In this document: positions 28,196 to 37,194 of the stretch, one piece after another
Layout of the letters: each line of letters opens with the position of its first letter
Numbering within the stretch: the first letter of the stretch is position 1
DNA from: Thermocatellispora tengchongensis
GTDB lineage: Bacteria; Actinomycetota; Actinomycetes; Streptosporangiales; Streptosporangiaceae
Length of the DNA: 64,000 nt
NCBI RefSeq assembly: GCF_014202315.1
Contig: NZ_JACHGN010000011.1
Span: forward strand, 186,001 to 250,000
Reading direction: 5' to 3'
Notes under the pieces: model-generated
Told to the model about the DNA's origin: nothing
The model's database searches: none
The model's input: the letters and a program-made list of their open reading frames with translations, nothing else
Program-made: the position numbers and the translations under genes

Positions 28196-28897
28196 ATGGG
28201 TGATCGGGAAAAGGTCCGCCAGCGCATCATCGACGCCACGACCGAACTGCTCCGCGCCAAAGGCCGCGAAGGAGTGACGACGCGGACCGTCAGCGCGGCG
28301 GCCGGTGTCCAGGCCCCCACGCTCTACCGCCTGTTCACCGACATGAACGGGCTGTTCGAAGCGGTGGCGGCCGACGGATTCGCGCGCTACCTCGCGCACA
28401 AGCACAGCCAGCCGCTCTCCGACGACCCCGTGGACGACCTGCGCCGCGGCTGGGACACGCACATCGGCTTCGGCCTGGAGAACCCGGCGCAATACCTGCT
28501 GATGTACGGCCAGCCCGCTCCCGGGGGCCGGGGCCACGCCGTCGAGAAGGCGATGGAGCGGCTTCACATGCTGGTCGAACGCATCGCCGTCGCGGGCCGG
28601 CTCTCCGTCGGAGTCGAGACCGCCGTCGGCATGGTGCACGCCGCGGGCGTCGGTCTCACGCTCAACCTGATCGGCACACCTCCCGAGGAGCGCGACCCCG
28701 CCCTCCCCGACCGCCTGCGCGAGGCCGTCCTCGCGGCGATCACCACGGCGGCCCCGGCGAGCACCCCGAGCGTGGCCCAGCGGGCGGTGGGCCTGAAGGC
28801 CGTCCTCGACGAGGTGCCGGGCCTGTACACGCCGGGCGAGCGAGCCCTCCTGAACGAGCTCCTGGACCGCGCCGCGAACCACACCCCGGCGTCCTGA
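28196..28897 (+). CDS. TetR family transcriptional regulator
   Basis: A 233-residue TetR protein. The N-terminal DNA-binding part reads RQRIIDATTELLRAKGREGV, then TVSAAAGVQAPTLYRLF. The ligand domain is helical and unassigned. Only about 50 bases separate its stop from that of the convergent hydroxylase operon. The shared ATTCCGTTA motif suggests it regulates itself and that operon. Confidence 0.87.
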   Translation: MGDREKVRQRIIDATTELLRAKGREGVTTRTVSAAAGVQAPTLYRLFTDMNGLFEAVAADGFARYLAHKHSQPLSDDPVDDLRRGWDTHIGFGLENPAQYLLMYGQPAPGGRGHAVEKAMERLHMLVERIAVAGRLSVGVETAVGMVHAAGVGLTLNLIGTPPEERDPALPDRLREAVLAAITTAAPASTPSVAQRAVGLKAVLDEVPGLYTPGERALLNELLDRAANHTPAS

Positions 28898-28949
28898 GGT
28901 CGCCGGCGGATGGCACGCCCCGGAGGTGCCCGTCCGCCGGCTCGCAGGG

Positions 28950-31124
28950 TCAGAGCAGCTTGTCCCGCGTGAAGGGGACGTCCCGGAGGCGGCGGCCGAT
29001 GGCGTGGTAGATCGCGTTCCCGATGGCCGCGGGCACGCCGGTGCCGGGTGTCTCGCCGAAGCCGCGGGCGCCGAGCGCGATCTCGCTCTCAGGGTCCGGC
29101 CGGTCCACGAACAGGGCCTCCACCGGCGGCGCGTCCGCGCAGACCGGGACCAGATAGCCGGACAGGTTCGGGTTGACGACCCGCGCCGTGTCCGGATCCA
29201 CCAGGGTGTGCTCCATCAGGGCGAAGCCGATGCCCCAGGTCACACCGCCGATGACCTGTCCGCGCGCGGTCCGGCGGTTGAGCACCCGCCCCGGGTCGTG
29301 CGCGGTCACGACCCGGCTCACGCGCAACCTGCCCAGCCTCGGCTGGATCCGGACCTCTACGAACACCGCGCCGAAGGAGTGCCCGGGAGTGTTGGGCCCT
29401 CGGCCGAGGACTTCGACGGCACGGCCATGGCGGGCCATGACGTCGCGGTAGCCCTCCCTTCGGCCGAGATCGCCGCGGGCGAACAGACGGCCGCCCTCGG
29501 CCACGACCTGCTCGGCGGGCACGCCGTGGAGCGGGGAGCGCGGGTCGGCGACCGCGAGCGCGATCACGGCCTCGCGCGCGCTCCGCGCCGCCTGGGCCAC
29601 CGGGCCGACCACGCTGGGCATCGTGGACGAGCCCGCCGACAGGGACGCGCTCGGGTACGTGGTGTCGCCGAGCAGCGTCGTGACCTGGTCGAGCGGCATG
29701 CCGAGCTCATCGGCGACGACCTGGCTGAGCACGGTGTAGGTGCCGGTGCCGATCTCCTGGGTGGCGGCCCGCAGGGTCGCCCGCCCGTCGAGGCCGATGG
29801 TGAGGCCGACCTCGGACTCGATCCAGCCGTAGGTGTGGGTCTCGGTGGCCATGCCCCAGCCGACGTACTCGTCGCCGTCCCTCATCGTGCCCGGCCTGGG
29901 GTGGCGCCGGGCCCAGCCGAACGCCTCGGCCGCGGCCCGGTAGCACTCCAGCAGGTGTTTGCCGGCGTAGGCCGCGCCGGTCCGCGGGTTGACCGTGTTG
30001 TGGTTGAGTATCCGGAGCTCCACCGGGTCGATGCCGAGTTCGTAGCTCAGCTCGTCCATGGCGGTCTCCAGGCCGAAGTGCGCGGTCGTCTCCGGCGAGC
30101 GCATGTAGCTGGACGTCGGCAGGTCCAGCCGTACCCCCATCTGCCGCACGTGGACGTTCGGGCAGGCGTACAGGTGGAGGGTGGAGTCGCTGCCGTTGTA
30201 GATGCCCTCGTCGATGCGGGTCAGTTGCGCCGTCGAGGTGTCCACGATGGCCGTCAGGACGCCTTGCCGGGTGGCGCCGAGCTGGAGACGGCGGCGGTAC
30301 TCGGCACGGTGACCGTTGGAGGTGTACATCTGCGCGCGCGACAGCACCAGCTTCACCGGCCGGCCGGCGAGCCGCGCGGCCGCCGCGGTGAGCAGCGTGT
30401 GCGGATAAGTGGGGCCCTTGGCGCCGAACCCCCCGCCCAGGTACGGCGAGATGACCCTGACCTTGTCCCGCCCCATGCCGAACGCGTGCGCCACGACGTT
30501 ACGGGTGAACACCACGCCCTGTGTGCTCTCGTACAGGGTCAGCGTGTCGCCGTCCCAGACGGCCGTGCTGGTGTGAGGCTCGATCGGGTTGTGGTGCTGC
30601 ATCGGGCTGCTGTAGGTCCGGTCGATGCGCACCTCGGCCCGTTCGAGCGCCGCGGCGGCGTCGCCCCGGGCGATCTCGTTGGGCCGGTTGCGGAACATGT
30701 CCGGCAGGAACGCCTCGTCGAGCACATCCTCCATCCGCGCGACCGGAGCCTCCGCCCGGTAGCGGACCTTCACCAGGTTCGCGGCTTCCTGCGCCTGCTC
30801 CAGGGTCTGGGCCACGACGTACGCGACCGGCTGCCCGTTGTGGTGCACCCGCGCGTCCTGCATGGGGATGAACCGCCTGTTGTACGGGAAGTCCGGCAGC
30901 ACCAGCCGCGGCATGTCCCGGTGCGTGTAGACCGCGACGACGCCGGGATGCGCCAGAGCCTGACTCGTGTCGATCTCCACGACCTCGCCGCGGGCGATCG
31001 TGCTCATCACCAGGAAGCCGTGCAACACCCCGGGCACCTCGCTGTCCGCGGCGTAGCGGGCCGCGCCGGTGACCTTCGCCCGGCCGTCCACCCGCGCCAC
31101 GCCCTGCCCCACGAGCCCGCTCAT
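28950..31124 (-). CDS. Molybdopterin-binding subunit of xanthine dehydrogenase family enzyme
   Basis: A 724-residue large subunit (CoxL/XdhB/YagR type). It starts GQGVARVDGRAKVTGAARYA, the usual opening of the aldehyde oxidase/xanthine dehydrogenase a/b hammerhead, and has GGGFGAKG, QEIGTGTYTVLSQV and GARGFGETPGTGVPAAIGNA near the C-terminus, the last including the active-site Glu segment. The motif set resembles YagR-type aldehyde oxidoreductases more than xanthine dehydrogenase. It forms the end of a three-gene operon, overlapping the FAD subunit by ATGA. Substrate: an aldehyde or N-heterocycle, undetermined. Confidence 0.88.
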   Translation of the reverse strand: MSGLVGQGVARVDGRAKVTGAARYAADSEVPGVLHGFLVMSTIARGEVVEIDTSQALAHPGVVAVYTHRDMPRLVLPDFPYNRRFIPMQDARVHHNGQPVAYVVAQTLEQAQEAANLVKVRYRAEAPVARMEDVLDEAFLPDMFRNRPNEIARGDAAAALERAEVRIDRTYSSPMQHHNPIEPHTSTAVWDGDTLTLYESTQGVVFTRNVVAHAFGMGRDKVRVISPYLGGGFGAKGPTYPHTLLTAAAARLAGRPVKLVLSRAQMYTSNGHRAEYRRRLQLGATRQGVLTAIVDTSTAQLTRIDEGIYNGSDSTLHLYACPNVHVRQMGVRLDLPTSSYMRSPETTAHFGLETAMDELSYELGIDPVELRILNHNTVNPRTGAAYAGKHLLECYRAAAEAFGWARRHPRPGTMRDGDEYVGWGMATETHTYGWIESEVGLTIGLDGRATLRAATQEIGTGTYTVLSQVVADELGMPLDQVTTLLGDTTYPSASLSAGSSTMPSVVGPVAQAARSAREAVIALAVADPRSPLHGVPAEQVVAEGGRLFARGDLGRREGYRDVMARHGRAVEVLGRGPNTPGHSFGAVFVEVRIQPRLGRLRVSRVVTAHDPGRVLNRRTARGQVIGGVTWGIGFALMEHTLVDPDTARVVNPNLSGYLVPVCADAPPVEALFVDRPDPESEIALGARGFGETPGTGVPAAIGNAIYHAIGRRLRDVPFTRDKLL

Positions 31125-32104
31125 CGAAGCCCTCCCAGATCGCTGAGGATGCTCACCAGCGCCCGCTGGACGAGCTCGACCTTGAACCTGTTCCCTTCGT
31201 ACGGCTTGGCGTCCGCGACCAGGAGCCGCCCCGCCTCGGCGATCGCCTGCCCCGTCAGCGGGCGGCCCCGCAGCGCCGCCTCCACCCGAAGGTCCCGCCA
31301 CGGGCGGGTGCCCACGCCGCCGAACGCCAGCCGTACGTCCTGCACCACCCGCCCCCGGGTGCGCAGCGCCGCCGCCACCGACACCACCGCGAACTCGAAC
31401 GTGGCCCGGTCGCGCAGCTTCAGGTAGCGCGAATGCCCGGCGACGGATGTGCGCGGCACATCCACCCAGGTGATCAACTCGCCCGGGCGCATCGCGGTCT
31501 CCTGCTCCGGGGTGGACCCGGGAAGGAGGTAGAAGTCGGCGATGGGGACGGCGCGCTCGCCGCCGGGGCCGAGCAGGCCCACGGTCGCGTCCAGGGCGGT
31601 CAGCGCCACCGCCAGATCCGAGGGATGCGTGGCGATGCAGTGGTCGCCGCCGCCGAGGATCGCGTGTCCCCGGTTGTGCCCCGTGATCGCCGGGCAGCCG
31701 CTGCCCGGCACCCGCTTGTTGCACGGCGAGGCCGAGTCGCGGAAGTAGCCGCACCTCGTACGCTGCAACAGGTTCCCGCCGATCGAGGCCATGTTGCGCA
31801 CCTGCGGGGACGCCGAGGCCAGCAGCGCCTCGGACAACACCGGGAACTCCCGCCGTACCGCCGGGTGCTCGGCGACCCGGCGCATCCGGGCCGTCGCGCC
31901 GAGGCGCAGCCTCCTGCGGTCGAGGGCGACCTCCCCGATGCCGAGCCGGTTGACGTCGATGAGGTGGTCGTGGGCCTCCGCGCCGTCCCGCATCAGGTTC
32001 AGCAGGTCGGTGCCGCCCGCGACGAACGTCGAGTCCGGTGTCCTGGCGGCGATCCGTACCGCCTCGGCCGGGCTGCCCGCGACCGTGTATCCGAAGGCCC
32101 TCAC
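31121..32104 (-). CDS. FAD-binding medium subunit of xanthine dehydrogenase family enzyme
   Basis: A 327-residue FAD subunit. The FAD motifs are FVAGGTDLLNLMRDG and SIGGNLLQRTRC. The segment RCGYFRDSASPCNKRVPGSG has clustered Cys residues, as in YagS-type subunits, which carry an extra [4Fe-4S] cluster. GTG at 32104 is the start (GGAGG 8 bases upstream), overlapping the stop of the upstream gene by GTGA. It passes electrons from the [2Fe-2S] subunit to the acceptor. Confidence 0.88.
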   Translation of the reverse strand: MRAFGYTVAGSPAEAVRIAARTPDSTFVAGGTDLLNLMRDGAEAHDHLIDVNRLGIGEVALDRRRLRLGATARMRRVAEHPAVRREFPVLSEALLASASPQVRNMASIGGNLLQRTRCGYFRDSASPCNKRVPGSGCPAITGHNRGHAILGGGDHCIATHPSDLAVALTALDATVGLLGPGGERAVPIADFYLLPGSTPEQETAMRPGELITWVDVPRTSVAGHSRYLKLRDRATFEFAVVSVAAALRTRGRVVQDVRLAFGGVGTRPWRDLRVEAALRGRPLTGQAIAEAGRLLVADAKPYEGNRFKVELVQRALVSILSDLGGLR

Positions 32105-33075
32105 CGTCGTACCTCCTTCGCGGCGTCGGCGACCGCGGCGACGATGTTCTGGTACGCCGCGCACCGGCACAGGTTGCCGCTCATCCACTCGCGGATCTCG
32201 GCCTCGGAACCCGTGTGCCCCTCGTTGATGCAGGCCACGGCGGACATGATCTGACCGGGAGTGCACGCCCCGCACTGGAACGCGTCGTTCCTGATGAACG
32301 CCTCCTGCACCGGGTGCAGCTCCTCGCCCCGCGCCAGCCCCTCCACCGTGGTGACCTCGGCCCCCTGCCGCATCACCGCCAGCGTGAGGCAGGACTTGAC
32401 CCGCTCACCGTCGACCAGCACCGTGCACGCGCCGCACTCGCCCCGGTCACAGCCCTTCTTGGTGCCGGTCAGGCCCAGTCGCTCGCGCAACGCGTCCAGC
32501 AGCGTCACCCTCGGCTCCAGGACGATCTTGCGCGGCTGCCCGTTGACCGTCATGGCGACCTCCACCGACGCCCCGGGAGCGACGGCGTACGCCTGAGCTG
32601 CGGCGGCGGTCCGGGGGGCCGCGGCGGCGACGCCCGTCCCGGCCGCGGCCGTCCCCGCCGCCGTCACCGCGATGGCCTTGAGCACCGTACGGCGGGTGTG
32701 CGCGGGTCTGTCAGGTAAGGGATCGGGTTCCACCGGCGCCTCCAGGAGGAGTCGCCGCAGTTCGGCGATCTTCGCGCCCGTCTCCGGATCGGTGTCGTCG
32801 GTCAGGTCGAACGAGACGATGTCCTCGACCAGCGGCAGCGCGATCCGGTCGGCGCGGCGGCGCGCGGGATGCGTCAGGAATTCGCGGTAGCCGTCCAGAT
32901 CTTCGATGACGAAGATGGCGCCCCACTCGTACTCACCGCTGTGGTCACGACCGACGGCGAAGGATCTCACCGACGGGATGGTCCTGCCCTGCTCACGCAG
33001 GCTGTCGAGGGCCTCCATCCGCTGTCGCGGTGTCGTATCCGCTTTGAAGGTCAACCGGCTGCCGTGATAGATCAT
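32101..33075 (-). CDS. Dabb domain fused to [2Fe-2S] subunit of molybdenum hydroxylase
   Basis: A 324-residue fusion. Residues 1-115 form a Dabb (dimeric alpha/beta barrel) domain: MIYHGSRLTFKADTT, SVRSFAVGRDHSGEYEWGAI, ITHP-like LTHPARRRADRI. Residues 128-155 are a twin-Arg-like hydrophobic segment (HTRRTVLKAIAVTAAG, then AAAAP). From about 165 comes the two-cluster iron-sulfur subunit with CDRGECGACTVLVDG, CGACTPGQIM and CRCAAYQNIV. The start at 33075 follows AAGGAGGGG. A Tat-type signal in mid-protein is odd, so a separate internal translation start or decayed fusion is possible. No obvious start codon with a binding site is seen near residue 125. Confidence 0.8.
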   Translation of the reverse strand: MIYHGSRLTFKADTTPRQRMEALDSLREQGRTIPSVRSFAVGRDHSGEYEWGAIFVIEDLDGYREFLTHPARRRADRIALPLVEDIVSFDLTDDTDPETGAKIAELRRLLLEAPVEPDPLPDRPAHTRRTVLKAIAVTAAGTAAAGTGVAAAAPRTAAAAQAYAVAPGASVEVAMTVNGQPRKIVLEPRVTLLDALRERLGLTGTKKGCDRGECGACTVLVDGERVKSCLTLAVMRQGAEVTTVEGLARGEELHPVQEAFIRNDAFQCGACTPGQIMSAVACINEGHTGSEAEIREWMSGNLCRCAAYQNIVAAVADAAKEVRR

Positions 33076-33296
33076 CTCGCCCCTCCTTCTTCCTGCGAAC
33101 GTCTGGCGACATGCGAAAGCCCGGGCGGATCGGGCGCGTGGGGTGGTATCGATCAGCCGGGTTCGTATGCCTTCTCGGCGAGCGGCAAGGCGGTCAGGAC
33201 GACCGCTCGACGTCCTGATGGCGACCGGTGGCCGGCCAGACGGCGACCGGCTTGACGCCGGTGCCGCCCCCATTGCCCGCTAGCGCTGGTAGCAGT

Positions 33297-33349
33297 ATTC
33301 CGTTAACGCCAGTCACGTGTCAACAGACGCTAACAGAAATGCGTTAGCG
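33297..33349. promoter_or_regulatory. Operator-like sites in the hydroxylase/DHFR gap
   Basis: The 33076-33427 gap between the hydroxylase operon and the DHFR-like gene contains ATTCCGTTA (33297-33305, as in front of the TetR gene) and the perfect inverted repeat CGCTAAC-8-GTTAGCG at 33328-33349. Both lie in an AT-richer stretch. No gene is seen in the gap. Confidence 0.5.
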
Positions 33350-33427
33350 CTGAATCGTTCGCGAGCGATGAGTCCCGCGGCGTCCGGAGGTCGTACTGTC
33401 GAAGCCCGCGACCGAGGAGGACTCCTG

Positions 33428-33991
33428 ATGCGCAGCGTCACCTATTCGATGAACGTCTCACTTGACGGCTACATCGTCGGGCCGGACGGCGGCTTCGACT
33501 GGACGGCCCCCACCGAGGAGGTCTTCCGCTCCTGGATCGACGAGATCCGCGAGGTCGGCGTCCACCTGCTGGGGCGACGGCTGTACGAGACGATGCTGTA
33601 CTGGGAGACCGCCGACCAGGATCCATCGCTCGACGACTCGAAGCTCGAATGGACCGCGCTCTGGAAGTCGCTCCCGAAGGTGGTGTTCTCCACCACGCTG
33701 CCGGCGGTGCAGGGCAATGCCCGCCTGGCCTCCGGCGGCCTGGCGGAGGAGATCGAGCGGTTGCGAGCCGAGCCGGGGAAGGGCGACATCGCGATCGGCG
33801 GCGCGACCCTCGCCGCCGAGGCGGCCGCGTCGGGTCTGATCGACGAGTACCGGGCCAGGGTCTACCCGGTGCTGGTCGGCGGCGGCATTCCGTTCTTTCC
33901 CCAGCGCGAGCGCCGGGTGGATCTCGAACTCGCCGAGACCCGCACCTTCAGCTCCAAAGTCGTCTACCTCCGCTACCGCGTGGCGCGCTAG
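33428..33991 (+). CDS. Dihydrofolate reductase (RibD C-terminal) family protein
   Basis: A 187-residue cytoplasmic protein of the DHFR/RibD-C family, common in actinomycetes. It starts VTYSMNVSLDGYIVGPDGG, has LGRRLYETMLYWE, a NADP-type loop IAIGGATLAAEAAASGLIDE and VYPVLVGGGIPFFP. GAGGAGGACTCCTG precedes the ATG. It is not the essential DHFR (FolA) and its substrate is unknown; it may belong with the divergent hydroxylase operon only by location. Confidence 0.82.
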   Translation: MRSVTYSMNVSLDGYIVGPDGGFDWTAPTEEVFRSWIDEIREVGVHLLGRRLYETMLYWETADQDPSLDDSKLEWTALWKSLPKVVFSTTLPAVQGNARLASGGLAEEIERLRAEPGKGDIAIGGATLAAEAAASGLIDEYRARVYPVLVGGGIPFFPQRERRVDLELAETRTFSSKVVYLRYRVAR

Positions 33992-34433
33992 CTGTACTCG
34001 GCCGGGAGATCGGTGACTCGCCGGGGCTGATGACGGAAAGACTGCTCGGCGGCGCGCGGGCTGTCAACGGCCTTGCAAAGACTTCTCCCACGCAGAAGGG
34101 GATATGCCCCGCGACAAGCTGAAATTGCTTTCCGCGGATGATGAAATCTTGCAATGATCGCGATTGGCGCGTCGCGGCGACAGGCCGGCGCCAGGAGTGG
34201 CAGCGCGTTCGCCCTGCCGACGCTCGCCACCTGAGGGCTTTGCCGTCCGAGATCGGGGCGCCGCATGGCTGCGCGACCGCTCGCCCGGTGAGGTAGATGA
34301 CCGACACATTACCGGCAAGTTTCATGAATTTGCGGAAAAGTCTTGCCGTCCCTTGGGTGATCAAGCATTCTTCTGGCTACGCGGACAACCGTCCCCCAAC
34401 CACCTCGATTCTCGGAAGGGGGCTTCATCCCCC
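33992..34433. promoter_or_regulatory. Amylase upstream region with repeated CTTGCAA
   Basis: No gene is seen in these 442 bases. CTTGCAA occurs at 34072-34078 and 34148-34154, with a related TCTTGCCG at about 34338. The region around 34120-34160 is AT-rich. In Streptomyces, repeats built on CTTGCA in amylase promoters are sites of glucose repression and MalR-type control, so these are candidates for the same role. Confidence 0.4.
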
Positions 34434-36263
34434 ATGCACAACCCCAAGCCGCCCCTACGTAGCCGAATCCGCCGCATCCTCCTCGCCGCCGCGGTCATCG
34501 CGTCCGGTCTCACCCCCCTGGCCGTGGTGCCGACCGCGGCCCCCGCCAATGCCGCCGTCACGTTGAACGACAGCGAGGTGACGGCCAACCTGTGGCAATG
34601 GAACTGGAAGTCCGTCGCCGCGGCGTGCACGAACCATCTCGGGCCGGCCGGGTACGGCGCGGTCCAGGTCGCGCCGCCGCAGGAGTCGGTCAGCCTCCCC
34701 AACAGCAGCGACGGCGTGCACCCGTGGTACGAGGTGTACCAGCCCGTCTCCTACAAGCTCGAAAGCCGTTTCGGCACCCGCCGGCAGTTCGCCGACATGG
34801 TGACGGCCTGCCACAACGCGGGTGTGCGGGTGTACGTGGACGCCGTCGTCAACCACATGGCCGGGGTGAACAACCCCGCGGGCACCAGGGGCTACGCCGG
34901 CACCGAGTTCAACGGGCCCGGCTACAGTTTCCCGGCCGTCCCGTACGGCGCCGGCGACTTCCACCGCCCGGGTGACAACTGCCCGACCTCCGGCGGCATC
35001 GAAGACTGGAACAACGAGGCCCAGGTGACCAGTTGCGAACTGCTGTCACTGGCCGACCTGTACACCGAGAAGGACTCCGTCCGCAACAAGATCGCGGCCT
35101 ACCTGAACGACCTCGTCGGGCTCGGCGTGGACGGGTTCCGGGTGGACGCGGTCAAGCACATGAAGAAGGACGACTTCGCCGCGATCCTCGCCAAGGTGAA
35201 CAACACCGTCGCCGAGGGCAGGCGCCCCTACGTCGCCCAGGAGATCTTCGACGGCGCCGCCAACGACGCCCTCAAGGCGCGTGCCTACATCGGCAACGGC
35301 GACGTCTTGGACTTCGCCTATGCCAAGGGCGTCAAGGCCCAGTTCCAGGGCTCGATCGCCAACCTCGCCACCCTGCCGAGCTGGAACCTCGACGCCCCGA
35401 GCGCCAACGTCTTCGCCATGGTCACCAACCACGACCTGGAACGCGACGGTGTCGTGCTGTCCTACAAGAACGGCAGCGACTACGTCCTGGCCAACTACTT
35501 CATACTGGCCTACCCGCACGGCAAGCCCTCGGTCTACGACAGCTTCACCTGGTCCAACCGCAACCAGTCGCCCCCGGCCGACGGCAACGGGTACGTCACC
35601 GACACCGTGTGCGGGAGCAACTGGACCTGCCTGACCCAGTCCACCGGGATCAAGGGCATGGTCGGCTGGGCCAACACCACCAGGTCCGTCAAGACGGTCT
35701 CGGACTTCAAGGCCGTCAACAGCAACGTCATCGGCTTCCGGCGCGGCGACCGCGGCTGGATCGGCATCAACGACTCCGGCAGCGCCGCCACCGCCGAGTT
35801 CGTCACCGGCCTGGCCGACGGTGACTACTGCGACGTCATCTCCGGTACCGCCACGGGATCGGGCTGCACCGGCACCACGGTCACCGTCTCCGGCGGCAAG
35901 GCCACCGTCACGATCCCCGCCAACAACGCGGTCGCGCTCCACGCCAACGCCAGAGCCACCACCAGCACCGCCAAGATCGCCACGTCCTTCAACGCCACGG
36001 TCACCACCTACTACGGCCAGAACGTCTACGTCGTCGGGAACATCGCCGCCCTCGGCGGCTGGAACCCCGCCGCGGCGGTCCCGCTGTCCCCGGCCGACTA
36101 CCCGATCTGGCGCGCCACCGTGAACCTCCCGCCCGCCACCGCCGTCGAGTACAAGTACATCAAGAAGAACCCCGACGGCTCGGTCACCTGGGAATCCGGC
36201 GGCAACCGCACCTTCACCACCCCGTCCACCGGCACCCGTACCAACAACGACACCTGGAGGTGA
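34434..36263 (+). CDS. Secreted alpha-amylase (GH13) with CBM20
   Basis: A 609-residue secreted enzyme. Signal peptide: basic start (MHNPKPPLRSRIRR), hydrophobic core and cleavage near APANA/AV at about 38-40. The GH13 catalytic set is GFRVDAVKH (nucleophile Asp near 240), AQEIFDG (acid Glu near 270) and TNHDLERD (Asp near 333); DAVVNHMAG is conserved region I. The layout matches Streptomyces-type short-domain amylases. From about residue 508 comes a starch-binding CBM20 domain with VYVVGNIAALGGW, and the final WESGGNRTFTTP. It degrades extracellular starch to maltose-type products. Confidence 0.93.
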   Translation: MHNPKPPLRSRIRRILLAAAVIASGLTPLAVVPTAAPANAAVTLNDSEVTANLWQWNWKSVAAACTNHLGPAGYGAVQVAPPQESVSLPNSSDGVHPWYEVYQPVSYKLESRFGTRRQFADMVTACHNAGVRVYVDAVVNHMAGVNNPAGTRGYAGTEFNGPGYSFPAVPYGAGDFHRPGDNCPTSGGIEDWNNEAQVTSCELLSLADLYTEKDSVRNKIAAYLNDLVGLGVDGFRVDAVKHMKKDDFAAILAKVNNTVAEGRRPYVAQEIFDGAANDALKARAYIGNGDVLDFAYAKGVKAQFQGSIANLATLPSWNLDAPSANVFAMVTNHDLERDGVVLSYKNGSDYVLANYFILAYPHGKPSVYDSFTWSNRNQSPPADGNGYVTDTVCGSNWTCLTQSTGIKGMVGWANTTRSVKTVSDFKAVNSNVIGFRRGDRGWIGINDSGSAATAEFVTGLADGDYCDVISGTATGSGCTGTTVTVSGGKATVTIPANNAVALHANARATTSTAKIATSFNATVTTYYGQNVYVVGNIAALGGWNPAAAVPLSPADYPIWRATVNLPPATAVEYKYIKKNPDGSVTWESGGNRTFTTPSTGTRTNNDTWR

Positions 36264-36380
36264 CCGGCCGTAGCCCAGACCGGCGGCCGGACCCGGCGGG
36301 GTCCGGCCGCCCCGGCGGCGGCGTGGGCATCGGCGGGCGCGCCCGCGCGGCGCAGGCGAGTGGCTCTAGACTCCCCCACC

Positions 36381-36893
36381 GTGAACAACTGGGGTGCGAC
36401 CCGGTACGGGGACCCGTGCCGCGAGTGCGGTTACAACTGGTCGATCACACCTGAACAGGCCATCGACCTGGTGGCCGCCATCCCGCAGCGATACACCGAG
36501 CTGCTGACCGGCAACGACGCCAGGCGCCGGCATCCCGATCTCGACTGGACCGCCGGCGGTTACGTGTGCCACGTCACCGACAACCTGCGCATCTGGGCCG
36601 AGCGGCTCGTCAGCGCCGCACTGACCGGCGACAGAGACATCACCGGCTACGACGACGTCCTCCTCGCCCGCGCCCGCGCCTACAACCAGGTGCCGATCTC
36701 GGGCGCCCTCTGGTCACTGAGGCTGGCCGTCGCCGCGTGGGGCCAAGCCATGGAACTCGCGGCCCGAACCGACGTCGTCCTGCTTCATCCCGAACGCGGC
36801 CCCCAACCGTGGTCCCAGGTCGCCCGGACCAACGCCCACGACGTCTTCCACCACCAGTGGGACATCGAGCGCACACTCGCCCATCACACCTGA
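36381..36893 (+). CDS. DinB-like / maleylpyruvate isomerase-like helical protein
   Basis: A 170-residue protein beginning NNWGATRYGDPCRECGYNWS. It contains CHVTDNLRIWAERL and ends AHDVFHHQWDIERTL, with three His/Asp-rich positions like those binding metal in DinB-type four-helix bundles. The start is a GTG at 36381. There is no ribosome site, but TAGACT lies about 10 bases before it, so transcription may be leaderless. A GTG at 36360 in the same frame is an alternative. Function is not known. Confidence 0.65.
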   Translation: MNNWGATRYGDPCRECGYNWSITPEQAIDLVAAIPQRYTELLTGNDARRRHPDLDWTAGGYVCHVTDNLRIWAERLVSAALTGDRDITGYDDVLLARARAYNQVPISGALWSLRLAVAAWGQAMELAARTDVVLLHPERGPQPWSQVARTNAHDVFHHQWDIERTLAHHT

Positions 36894-36897
36894 CGAA

Positions 36898-37194
36898 TCA
36901 GCCCAGCTCATAGACAACGGTGAGGACGCGGTCGGGGTCGCCGGTCAGCTCGATCAGGACCGGCAGCGAGCCGCCGGTGGGGCTGGGCTGGTCGGCGCGG
37001 TCGATCCGGCCGCCGGTCGGGGCCGTGTCCAGGGCGCGGGCGCCGAGCCCGGCGAGGCACGGTTCGTCATCGACGTGGCCCCGGCGTGGCACGTCCCGCT
37101 GGCCGGCCGACCCGGAGGCGTCCCTCTCCGCGAGGGAGCAGCACCCAGCCGATGGATCGGCGTCCGGCAGCGGCAGGCCCCTGTGACGGTTCAT
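36898..37194 (-). CDS. Hypothetical protein after the GH2 gene
   Basis: A 98-residue frame beginning MNRHRGLPLPDADPSAGCCS, overlapping the GH2 stop by ATGA. No ribosome-binding sequence other than coupling is visible. The C-terminus GSLPVLIELTGDPDRVLTVV looks like a folded beta/turn segment, but I do not recognise a family. The other strand also stays open for most of this stretch, so the reading is uncertain. Confidence 0.3.
   Translation of the reverse strand: MNRHRGLPLPDADPSAGCCSLAERDASGSAGQRDVPRRGHVDDEPCLAGLGARALDTAPTGGRIDRADQPSPTGGSLPVLIELTGDPDRVLTVVYELG

Noticed and set aside
36920-37186. Plus-strand frame opposite the hypothetical protein
   Set aside because: Arg/Ser/Pro-rich and without a start signal; the minus frame has ATGA coupling to the GH2 gene.
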